This document shows positions 1-5,520 of a stretch of DNA of 5,998 nt, piece by piece (the first letter of the stretch is position 1; each line of letters opens with the position of its first letter). The stretch is from assembly GCA_937951455.1 (NCBI GenBank), contig CALFBU010000348.1, positions 1 to 5,998 of the forward strand, read 5' to 3'. Source of the stretch: an uncultured Rhizobiaceae group bacterium (GTDB taxonomy: Bacteria > Pseudomonadota > Alphaproteobacteria > Rhizobiales > Rhizobiaceae). The notes beneath the pieces were generated by a model. The model had not been told where the DNA came from. It saw nothing but the letters and a program-made list of their open reading frames with translations, and made no database searches. A program made the position numbers and the translations under genes.

Positions 1-1022
1 GAATATTCAAGATAGCCATAATATTCATCCAAAACTTCCGAATGTGCTTCAAGTAGCGCTTTAGAACCGCGCTTCTTAATTGCCATCAAGATGTTTGGAA
101 GCTCCACATGTGATTGACCTGGCCTGATAAAAGTCTTCGGATCCAGCTCGATAATATCATCTTCAACATCGCGCAGAGATTCCAGTTCACGCTTCAACGC
201 ATTAAATTTAGCATTCGAAGGATGCAGTGATTGAAGCGTATGTTGTAAAATACTGCTTCCCATGACTTTCTCAAGAACATCGGCCGATTTTCCATAGTGA
301 ACGGGGAAATCGTGATAACCGCTCAAAAGATTTGGATTAATCGTTCCAAACTTTGCATCCATCGCATAACGCAACACAGCAGTTGTAAGGGCTATTTCAC
401 GGTTAATCTTTTCACGCGATAGCGCTTTTTCATCCAAATCATAGGCAAGTACAGTTGCATCGACTTTATAATCATCTGGTCGTAAGCCGTAATCATCAGC
501 TTGAGACAAGACTTTCAGAGCAGATTTAGCTCTTGCATTATAAGAACCCACTTCATCCAGCCAATAATATTCCTGATTTTCTTTGTAAAAATCAGCAACC
601 GCTGAAGCCAAATGCGCTTCAGCAAGTAGATTCATTTTACCTGCGTTCACGATATCGGTTGTCATCGGTGAAAGCGTTACATTTTCAGACTGCGTAGCTT
701 CAGTACCCGTATTGGCCAAGGCAAAAGTGACGGGTGCCGCTACCAACACAATCGGCGCCCTTTTGGCAACGCGGTAAGCGTAATTCTTGCTTGTTGCAAC
801 TTTGGCAAGCTTCTTCTTTGGTTTTTTTTGTATCGCTTGCTGATTTTGTATCTGCTGAAGGCGCAAAGCCTCAAGCCGTTGTTTCTTCTTTAGCTTTCTC
901 TCATGCGTTTTCTTGAACAGAACCTCAAAAAGCGTTTTCCTCTTCTGCGCAGCTTCAGCAGATACAGGCACCGCAATCACACTACCAGCAAGTAAGGCAC
1001 TTAAAAGAATACGAGTTTGCAT
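1..1022 (-). CDS. YcbB-type L,D-transpeptidase, N-terminal part (runs off the left edge)
   Basis: Seen: the minus frame is open from the ATG at 1022 to the window edge, giving 340 residues with no stop. GAGGA lies about 7 nt before the ATG. Residues 1-25 form a Sec signal peptide with a likely cleavage near SAEAA. Residues 27-88 are very rich in Lys and Arg, followed by a second hydrophobic stretch at 90-104. Residues 135-340 resemble the scaffold region of YcbB/LdtD-type enzymes: a 'YYWLDEVG' segment (152-159), an 'ALKVLSQADDYGLRPDDY' segment (168-185) and an 'HPSNAKFNALKRELESL' segment (267-283). Known: such enzymes make 3-3 peptidoglycan cross-links or attach proteins to peptidoglycan in the periplasm, using a Cys in an SHGC-type YkuD motif. 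That domain would lie beyond position 1 and cannot be checked here. The gene is separated from rpsD by a terminator, so it is probably transcribed from its own promoter. The family call is fairly firm; the exact activity is inferred. Confidence 0.78.
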   Translation of the reverse strand, partial: MQTRILLSALLAGSVIAVPVSAEAAQKRKTLFEVLFKKTHERKLKKKQRLEALRLQQIQNQQAIQKKPKKKLAKVATSKNYAYRVAKRAPIVLVAAPVTFALANTGTEATQSENVTLSPMTTDIVNAGKMNLLAEAHLASAVADFYKENQEYYWLDEVGSYNARAKSALKVLSQADDYGLRPDDYKVDATVLAYDLDEKALSREKINREIALTTAVLRYAMDAKFGTINPNLLSGYHDFPVHYGKSADVLEKVMGSSILQHTLQSLHPSNAKFNALKRELESLRDVEDDIIELDPKTFIRPGQSHVELPNILMAIKKRGSKALLEAHSEVLDEYYGYLEY

Positions 1023-1051
1023 AGAGTTTTCCTCATAAAGCCGAAAGAATA

Positions 1052-1064
1052 TTACCTAAGGTAA
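1052..1064. promoter_or_regulatory. Small perfect palindrome before the L,D-transpeptidase start
   Basis: TTACCT-A-AGGTAA is a perfect inverted repeat with a single central base, 30 bp upstream of the ATG at 1022 and just upstream of its ribosome binding site. The position suits an operator or a small leader hairpin. It is short enough to be chance, and no known regulator is assigned. Confidence 0.25.
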
Positions 1065-1129
1065 GTTATTACACGATAGATACCAAATAACCAAATCACA
1101 TTTGTACTAAATTTTATATAATCCCACAA

Positions 1130-1145
1130 TGTGACAGATATCACA
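1130..1145. promoter_or_regulatory. CRP-type palindrome upstream of the L,D-transpeptidase gene
   Basis: TGTGA-CAGATA-TCACA matches both half-sites of the classical CRP/FNR-superfamily consensus (TGTGA-N6-TCACA). It is centred about 115 bp upstream of the transpeptidase ATG at 1022. An AT-rich stretch at 1111-1121 (minus strand TATATAAAAT) just downstream could serve as a -10 element. With that -10 the site centre falls near -30 to -34, overlapping the -35 region, so repression or unusual activation geometry is possible. Alphaproteobacterial CRP homologues do not all share the enteric consensus, so the regulator's identity is open. Confidence 0.45.
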
Positions 1146-1181
1146 CATAAATTTAAACTGACCAAACCATCTACTTGAATC

Positions 1182-1207
1182 AAAAATGCCCGGACGAACC
1201 GGGCATT
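1182..1207 (-). terminator. Rho-independent terminator of rpsD
   Basis: Read on the minus strand, a perfect 9-bp stem (AATGCCCGG / CCGGGCATT) with a 5-nt loop is followed by a run of five T. It begins 27 bp downstream of the rpsD stop codon, the expected geometry for an intrinsic terminator. It isolates rpsD transcription from the downstream transpeptidase gene. Confidence 0.9.
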
Positions 1208-1234
1208 AAAATCATTGGATTGTTTTCATCACGC

Positions 1235-1852
1235 TTAGCGTGAGTAGAATTCAACCACCAGGTTTGGTTCCATAACAACAGGGTAAGGCACGTCACCAAA
1301 TGCTGGCTTACGAACGTATGTGGCCGTCATTTTGCTGTGGTCAGCATCGATATAATCAGGAACATCGCGTTCTGCTAGTTGAATGGCTTCAAGTACGAAA
1401 GCAAGTTGCTTTGATTTTTCGCGAACTTCAATCACATCGCCGACTTTACAGCGATAAGAAGCAATATCGACCTTTGAGCCGTTTACTTTCACATGACCGT
1501 GGTTGATGAACTGACGCGCCGCAAAAACGGTTGCTACAAATTTTGCACGATACACGATTGCATCCAAACGGCTTTCAAGAAGACCAATAAGGTTTTCAGA
1601 TGTATCGCCTTTTTGACGAACAGCCTCACCATAAATCTTGCGGAATTGCTTTTCAGAAATATTACCGTAGTAACCTTTCAATTTTTGCTTCGCATGAAGC
1701 TGGATACCAAAATCAGATGGTTTACCCTTACGGCGTTGACCGTGTTCACCTGGACCATATTCACGACGGTTTACAGGAGATTTTGGACGACCCCAAATAT
1801 TTTCACCGAGACGGCGATCAATTTTATATTTAGCAGAAATACGCTTGCTCAT
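1235..1852 (-). CDS. rpsD: 30S ribosomal protein S4
   Basis: A 205-residue S4, the full usual length. S4 binds 16S rRNA early in assembly of the 30S body and contributes to decoding accuracy. Seen: an N-terminal S4 region at about 1-93 including '[17 protein letters not shown]' (28-44), the S4 RNA-binding fold at about 95-157 ('[11 protein letters not shown]', then '[11 protein letters not shown]'), and the characteristic C-terminus '[13 protein letters not shown]'. The N-terminal zinc-finger cysteines found in some bacterial S4 proteins are absent, so this is the zinc-independent type, as expected in Alphaproteobacteria. AAGGA lies 6 nt before the ATG at 1852. The gene stands apart from the large ribosomal-protein operons and next to murI. 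That arrangement is, from memory, seen in other Hyphomicrobiales. It ends in a strong terminator and has a long structured upstream region that may carry its own control. Confidence 0.98.
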   Translation of the reverse strand: MSKRISAKYKIDRRLGENIWGRPKSPVNRREYGPGEHGQRRKGKPSDFGIQLHAKQKLKGYYGNISEKQFRKIYGEAVRQKGDTSENLIGLLESRLDAIVYRAKFVATVFAARQFINHGHVKVNGSKVDIASYRCKVGDVIEVREKSKQLAFVLEAIQLAERDVPDYIDADHSKMTATYVRKPAFGDVPYPVVMEPNLVVEFYSR

Positions 1853-1882
1853 TACATTTCCTTACGTAATATCAAAGTATTG

Positions 1883-1907
1883 CATCCAAAACCTCATGTT
1901 TTGAATG
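1883..1907 (-). promoter_or_regulatory. Stem-loop in the rpsD leader
   Basis: On the minus strand CATTCAAAAC and GTTTTGGATG pair over 10 positions (nine Watson-Crick and one T-G) around the 5-nt loop ATGAG. The hairpin ends 30 nt upstream of the rpsD ATG and has no T run, so it is not a terminator. S4 autoregulates its own mRNA through leader structures in E. coli (alpha operon) and in Bacillus (rpsD leader). A similar role here is inference only. Confidence 0.4.
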
Positions 1908-2004
1908 AAGGAAACGTACCCTCCTCTGCAAGACCGTTTAGCCCTACCGACAGAAAACTTCACTCACGTTTTGTGAAAGCAATCACGGGATACGTTAGAC
2001 ACTA

Positions 2005-2022
2005 CTGATTACAAGTAATCAG
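2005..2022. promoter_or_regulatory. Perfect 18-bp palindrome between murI and rpsD
   Basis: CTGATTAC-AA-GTAATCAG has perfect 8-bp arms with a 2-bp centre. No T run follows it on either strand, so it is a poor terminator candidate for murI. It lies just downstream of a possible rpsD promoter (2035-2062), where an operator or a 5'-end mRNA hairpin would sit. No regulator is assigned. Confidence 0.4.
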
Positions 2023-2034
2023 AAGATGAGGTGA

Positions 2035-2062
2035 AATAGTCCATAACAGCGATAAAAGTCAA
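2035..2062 (-). promoter_or_regulatory. Candidate sigma70-type promoter for rpsD
   Basis: On the minus strand TTGACT (2062-2057, five of six matches to the -35 consensus) is followed, after 16 nt, by ACTATT (2040-2035, a weak -10). Transcription would begin near 2028 and give a leader of about 175 nt before rpsD. The -35 is good but the -10 is poor, so this is tentative; rpsD could also be read through from murI. Confidence 0.3.
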
Positions 2063-2076
2063 GGATTATATGCAAT

Positions 2077-2865
2077 TTAAGCAGGCTTTAAGCCAAATCC
2101 TGCCAAGAGCTGGACTGTCTCAGAGCTTTGCTGACCACTGGTAAAATACGCGATATCTTCACCCTGCTGAAAGTCGCCTGTCTCATGACCTGCTTTAGCT
2201 TGCAATAAATCAGATGCCCGACGCGCTATTGCTTCTGACGTATCAATCCAGTCAACAGGCCAAGGCGCCATTTTACGCATTCTGTTTACCAAAAACGGAT
2301 AATGCGTACACGCCAAAACCACAATATCTGTGCGGCGGATACCATCGCCCACAAAACAAGGCATAATCTCTTGTTTCACCGCCTCTTCATCGGTAAAGCC
2401 GCCCCGCATATAAGCTTCAGCCAAGGCGGCAAGTTTGGTACTCCCTACAAGCGTAACATGGCATTTGCTGGCATATTGCTCAATGAGATCGCGTGTATAT
2501 TGACGCTTAACTGTCCCAGGCGTTGCAAGGACAGAAACCAAACCAGAGCTAGTGCGTTCTGCTGCTGGCTTGATTGCGGGAACTGTGCCCACAAACTCTT
2601 GGTCTGGATAAGCTTCTCGCAGGGCGGAAATCCCAATTGTAGAAGCTGTATTACATGCAATTACGCAAATCTCAGGCTTCCAGCGAGCAATCAGTTCACC
2701 AAATAGTCTCACCATACGCTCGCAAAGTGCACCTTCTTCCCAATCTCCATATGGAAAGGCGGCATCATCGGCGACATAAACAAAATTACGATTAGCCATC
2801 AAAACACGCGCTTCACGTAGAACGGTTAGCCCGCCAATACCAGAGTCAAACACAAGAACAGTCAT
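2077..2865 (-). CDS. murI: Glutamate racemase
   Basis: A 262-residue cytosolic enzyme that interconverts L- and D-glutamate without cofactor and supplies D-Glu to MurD for peptidoglycan. Seen: the N-terminal substrate-binding motif 'FDSGIGG' (6-12, with D7 and S8), the PYG segment (38-40), the first catalytic cysteine in 'ACNTAS' (C71) and the second in 'LACTHYP' (C186, with H188). Both acid/base cysteines are therefore present, and the length is normal. The ATG at 2865 is the only sensible start: an in-frame TAA sits five codons upstream, and the DSGIGG motif follows immediately. The Shine-Dalgarno is weak (only AAG nearby), suggesting modest or coupled translation. It lies 57 bp after the PAP2 gene and 224 bp before rpsD on the same strand. 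Confidence 0.96.
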   Translation of the reverse strand: MTVLVFDSGIGGLTVLREARVLMANRNFVYVADDAAFPYGDWEEGALCERMVRLFGELIARWKPEICVIACNTASTIGISALREAYPDQEFVGTVPAIKPAAERTSSGLVSVLATPGTVKRQYTRDLIEQYASKCHVTLVGSTKLAALAEAYMRGGFTDEEAVKQEIMPCFVGDGIRRTDIVVLACTHYPFLVNRMRKMAPWPVDWIDTSEAIARRASDLLQAKAGHETGDFQQGEDIAYFTSGQQSSETVQLLAGFGLKPA

Positions 2866-2922
2866 GAACTTAAATTACATTGCTATTAGAAATTAAGAAT
2901 CAATCAATAACGCGTTTGTCGC

Positions 2923-3693
2923 TTAACGTGAACCGTAAGGTGTGCGAAATGCCAGTTTTCCGTTTTGGTCAAACTGAAACAGAAGCCTTTTTCGTGCAAA
3001 AGAACGCGCATAAATCCATGTAAAAATTGCTCCAACCGCAAGCCCTGCCAAGACGTCGGCAGGATAATGCGCGCCTACGCCTAATCGCGAAATAGCAATC
3101 CATATGGCAAAAGCAAACCCGAAAGGCGCAAGTCTCGGTGCGAACAGATAAATAATCATGGCAATGGCACCAGCCGTTGTAGAATGTCCCGACGGGAAAC
3201 TTAAAAAATCATATCCACCTTGAAAAGGAAAAGACTGCCAGATTGCACTGCCATCATTTGCATTGGGTCTTACACGCCCAAATACATGCTTGAGAAGCAA
3301 GGTTATAAGTCCACTAAAGGCAATTGTTGTGAAGATAAAATAATAGCCCATGAACCAATGGTGCCATTTAGTCAGCTCGTGCTTTGTTTTGGGTGCAACT
3401 TTCCAAATTGATATAATCATCATCATTAGGAACGAAACGATCAAATAAGGATCAACCTTAGCTAGATCGGTTGTTTTAGTATAAATACTGGTAGGATCGT
3501 CTGTGTTATTGACATTGAACCATTCCATGTACGCAGGATCAGCATAAAAATTTAAAAGCACAACTGCGATTGTAATAAGCAGCAACAATAAGCCAAAGAT
3601 AGGCCAGCTGGGTATAATGCTATTATTTTCAGCAACCTTACGGTTTCCGATTAGCTGAAAAAAGCCTATAAAATTGCTAAACCAAGTTTTAAT
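2923..3693 (-). CDS. PAP2-superfamily membrane phosphatase, probable ATT start
   Basis: An integral membrane acid phosphatase of the PAP2 (type 2 phosphatidate phosphatase) superfamily. Numbered from the proposed start, all three signature motifs are intact: K135-x6-R142-P143 in 'KHVFGRVRP', 'PSGH' (167-170), and 'SRLGVGAHYPAD' (202-213, with catalytic H209 and D213). About six membrane segments are visible, near 31-50, 82-99, 113-135, 171-185, 188-203 and 211-229, followed by a basic tail. Known family members dephosphorylate undecaprenyl pyrophosphate, phosphatidylglycerophosphate or lipid A; the neighbour murI makes a cell-wall lipid role plausible but unproven. Start: the reading frame is open back to a stop at 3766-3768, yet the only ATG, GTG or TTG codons near the beginning are TTGs at 3583-3588. 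Those would remove conserved-looking sequence ('FFQLIGNRKVAENN') and part of the first membrane segment, and they have no Shine-Dalgarno. AGGGGA at 3700-3705 sits 6 nt before ATT at 3691-3693, so initiation at ATT is proposed (256 residues). The family is certain; the start is not. Confidence 0.88.
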   Translation of the reverse strand: MKTWFSNFIGFFQLIGNRKVAENNSIIPSWPIFGLLLLLITIAVVLLNFYADPAYMEWFNVNNTDDPTSIYTKTTDLAKVDPYLIVSFLMMMIISIWKVAPKTKHELTKWHHWFMGYYFIFTTIAFSGLITLLLKHVFGRVRPNANDGSAIWQSFPFQGGYDFLSFPSGHSTTAGAIAMIIYLFAPRLAPFGFAFAIWIAISRLGVGAHYPADVLAGLAVGAIFTWIYARSFARKRLLFQFDQNGKLAFRTPYGSR

Positions 3694-3699
3694 AACAAT

Positions 3700-3705
3700 T
3701 CCCCT
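3700..3705 (-). promoter_or_regulatory. Strong Shine-Dalgarno before the non-standard PAP2 start
   Basis: On the minus strand AGGGGA lies 6 nt upstream of an in-frame ATT codon (3693-3691) and has no ATG, GTG or TTG in frame at usable distance. It is the best Shine-Dalgarno in this intergenic region and is the reason for placing the PAP2 start here. Confidence 0.5.
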
Positions 3706-3761
3706 GCCCAGATAATCAATATGTTTTACATGCCGTAAGAATTGAACGGATGCAAGCCTGA

Positions 3762-4562
3762 CTATTCATCTACTTCGGGTTCAGGTTTAGCTCCACGCGG
3801 ACGCATCCAACGACGCTCAAGCGCGGCTATAACTCCGTGTAACGACTGCACCTCCTGCTCCTGCAACCCTGCATGCGTGAAAATATTACGGAGATTTACA
3901 GTCATACGTTCCCGTTTTTCTGGAGGATAGAAATACTTGGCCTCATCAAGCGCATTCACCAGATGATCAAGCAAACTAACCAGACTTTCCTTAGAAGCAG
4001 GTATATTTTCTGGAGCGGCAAATCTTGTCTCGCCCTCTGCAACAGAAGTCCTCATCCATTCATAGGACATCAACAAAACGGCTTGGGCTATGTTAAGAGA
4101 TGCAAAGGCAGGATTGACCGGAAATGTGATAATCTCATCGGCAAGAGCAACTTCATCATTTTCAAGCCCCCAGCGCTCACGCCCAAAAAGAATGCCAACC
4201 TTTTCGTTTACTTCCATGCGGGACTTAACAAGTTGTGCTGCAACATCAGGTGCCAGAACAGGCTTTAGCATATCTCGTTGACGTGCAGTGGTGGCAAGCA
4301 ACCTATTTAGATCTGCAATCGCTTCTTCCAAAGTACCAAATACTTGGACCCCATCAATCACGTGGTCAGCCTTGCTCGCAACCGCTCTGGCCTTTTCGCT
4401 TGGCCAACCATCGCGCGGATTGACAAGCCGCAATTCACTCAATCCAAAATTGGCCATGGCACGGGCAACCATTCCGATATTCTCACCCAATTGTGGCTCG
4501 ACCAATATGATAACCGGACCGCCCGTGATGAGCTCTCTTGTTCTGTTTGTTCCTGCTGACAT
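3762..4562 (-). CDS. trmJ: TrmJ-type tRNA 2'-O-methyltransferase (SPOUT/TrmH family)
   Basis: A 266-residue protein of the SpoU/TrmH family. TrmJ uses S-adenosylmethionine to methylate the 2'-hydroxyl of nucleotide 32 in the anticodon loop of several tRNAs. Seen: motif 1 'GENIGMVARAMANFG' (26-40, with N28 and the catalytic-type R34), motif 2 'ILFGRERWGLEND' (124-136) and motif 3 'SLNIAQAVLL' (155-164, with N157). Together these build the knotted SAM-binding fold. A C-terminal helical extension with 'LLDHLVNALDEAKYF' and 'NIFTHAGLQEQEVQSLHGVI' follows, as in TrmJ and unlike short SpoU proteins; the tail is charged. The ATG at 4562 is fixed by an in-frame TAA three codons upstream; the Shine-Dalgarno is weak. 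It is divergent from the phosphoesterase-like gene and is the first gene of the minus-strand run, 68 nt before the PAP2 start. Confidence 0.93.
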   Translation of the reverse strand: MSAGTNRTRELITGGPVIILVEPQLGENIGMVARAMANFGLSELRLVNPRDGWPSEKARAVASKADHVIDGVQVFGTLEEAIADLNRLLATTARQRDMLKPVLAPDVAAQLVKSRMEVNEKVGILFGRERWGLENDEVALADEIITFPVNPAFASLNIAQAVLLMSYEWMRTSVAEGETRFAAPENIPASKESLVSLLDHLVNALDEAKYFYPPEKRERMTVNLRNIFTHAGLQEQEVQSLHGVIAALERRWMRPRGAKPEPEVDE

Positions 4563-4621
4563 AAATGCTTACTGACGCAAATTTTACCGAACCGCAAGCC
4601 AAGAATTAAAAACACACATTG

Positions 4622-4638
4622 CTGTTTACAAAAAACAG
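4622..4638. promoter_or_regulatory. Inverted repeat abutting the phosphoesterase-like start
   Basis: CTGTTT and AAACAG form perfect 6-bp arms around a 5-nt spacer, ending directly at the ATG of the plus-strand gene and lying in the 76-bp divergent region shared with trmJ. It occupies the place where a Shine-Dalgarno would be expected. It could be an operator or an mRNA hairpin, or it could be chance. Confidence 0.25.
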
Positions 4639-5520
4639 ATGTATCGCAACGCAATGCAGCTAGAACCTACTACAAACTCAATCAAAATCGGTGATAAAGC
4701 ATTTGTCTTTGGCGGCGCCTATGGCAATCTGCAAGCCACGCAAGCCGTCCTCAAAAAGGCAAATGAACTCGGTTTTTCACCGTCACAGATTATCTTCACC
4801 GGCGATATGATAGCTTATTGTGCAAAGCCCGTTGAAACAATTAAGCTGATCAAATCATCGGTTGACCATATCATTATGGGTAATTGTGAAGAAGCAATTT
4901 CAAAAGGCTCAAACAACTGCGGTTGCGGTTTTGAAGAAGGCAGTGAATGCAGCATTCTATCCAATCAATGGTATAGCTTCTGCCTATCCAAAATAGATCA
5001 GGCAACAGCCGATTGGATGGGAACGCTGCCCAGAGAATTGACGTTAGAAGTTGCTGACTTAAGCTTTTTGGCAACTCACGCCACACCAAATTCAATCAAC
5101 GAATTCATTTTTCCCTCAGATGCCATTATTAGCGCTGATACAAGAGGCGTTGATGGATACATTGTTGGCCATTCAGGAATACCACAAATCGCTCTACCAA
5201 ACGACAAGCCTTGGATTAATTCAGGTGCCACTGGAATGCCAGCCAACGATGGAACACCCAGAGTTTGGTACGCGACGATAACGTCCGAAAATGATGCCCT
5301 GACAATTGAAACGCACGCCATCGAATATAACCATCAAGCAACACAAAAAGACATGTATGATGCAGGGCTTGATAACGGGTACATGACTTGTCTTAAAACC
5401 GGAATCTGGCCAAGTGACGACATTTTACCTTATCCAGAAAAAGCCCAAAAAGGCATTGCCTTGAAGAAACAAAAAAAGGCGTTCAAAAGAACGCCTTTAA
5501 GACAAAGCACATGGAAATAA
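4639..5520 (+). CDS. Degenerate metallophosphoesterase-like (calcineurin-like) protein with a cysteine cluster
   Basis: A 293-residue protein with the block order of the YfcE/MJ0936-type metallophosphoesterase fold, but with altered active-site motifs. Motif I, normally D-x-H-GN, is 'GGAYGN' (25-30), so both metal ligands are gone. Motif II 'TGD' keeps D56. Motif III is 'MGNCEE' (80-85) and keeps N82. A histidine in 'LATHATP' (H147) is kept. The last motif, normally GHTH, is 'GHSG' (177-180), keeping H178 but not the second His. By analogy with MJ0936, the first metal site is lost and the second kept. Cysteines C83, C94, C96 and C104 ('GNCEE', 'NNCGCGFEEGSEC') cluster after motif III. No signal peptide or membrane segment is seen. 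From memory, related alphaproteobacterial proteins share a GGPYSN-type motif I and this Cys segment, so it looks like a subfamily rather than decay. Neither ATG 4639 nor ATG 4654 has a Shine-Dalgarno; the longer form is given. The Lys-rich tail (276-293) is encoded partly by the opposing gene's terminator. Function unknown. Confidence 0.8.
   Translation: MYRNAMQLEPTTNSIKIGDKAFVFGGAYGNLQATQAVLKKANELGFSPSQIIFTGDMIAYCAKPVETIKLIKSSVDHIIMGNCEEAISKGSNNCGCGFEEGSECSILSNQWYSFCLSKIDQATADWMGTLPRELTLEVADLSFLATHATPNSINEFIFPSDAIISADTRGVDGYIVGHSGIPQIALPNDKPWINSGATGMPANDGTPRVWYATITSENDALTIETHAIEYNHQATQKDMYDAGLDNGYMTCLKTGIWPSDDILPYPEKAQKGIALKKQKKAFKRTPLRQSTWK
5471..5498 (-). terminator. Rho-independent terminator of the RTX gene, inside the opposing coding region
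   Basis: On the minus strand a perfect 10-bp stem (AAAGGCGTTC / GAACGCCTTT) with a TTTT loop runs directly into a seven-T tract. It begins 22 bp past the RTX stop codon and lies wholly within the last codons of the plus-strand phosphoesterase-like gene. On the plus strand the stem is followed by only three U, so it should act mainly on the minus-strand transcript. Confidence 0.9.

Noticed and set aside
734..916. Plus-strand open frame opposite the L,D-transpeptidase
   Set aside because: It lies antisense to a gene with a clear signal peptide and family motifs, and its own translation shows no recognisable features.
1493..2008. 171-codon plus-strand open frame opposite rpsD and its leader
   Set aside because: It is a shadow of the highly conserved rpsD reading frame, with no Shine-Dalgarno and a low-quality protein sequence.
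2866..2922. Possible murI promoter in the 57-bp gap
   Set aside because: TTGATT- and TAATAG-like elements are present, but the spacing is wrong for a sigma70 promoter; chance in AT-rich DNA is likely.
3873..4268. 131-codon plus-strand open frame opposite trmJ
   Set aside because: trmJ on the other strand carries all three SPOUT motifs; this frame has none of its own.
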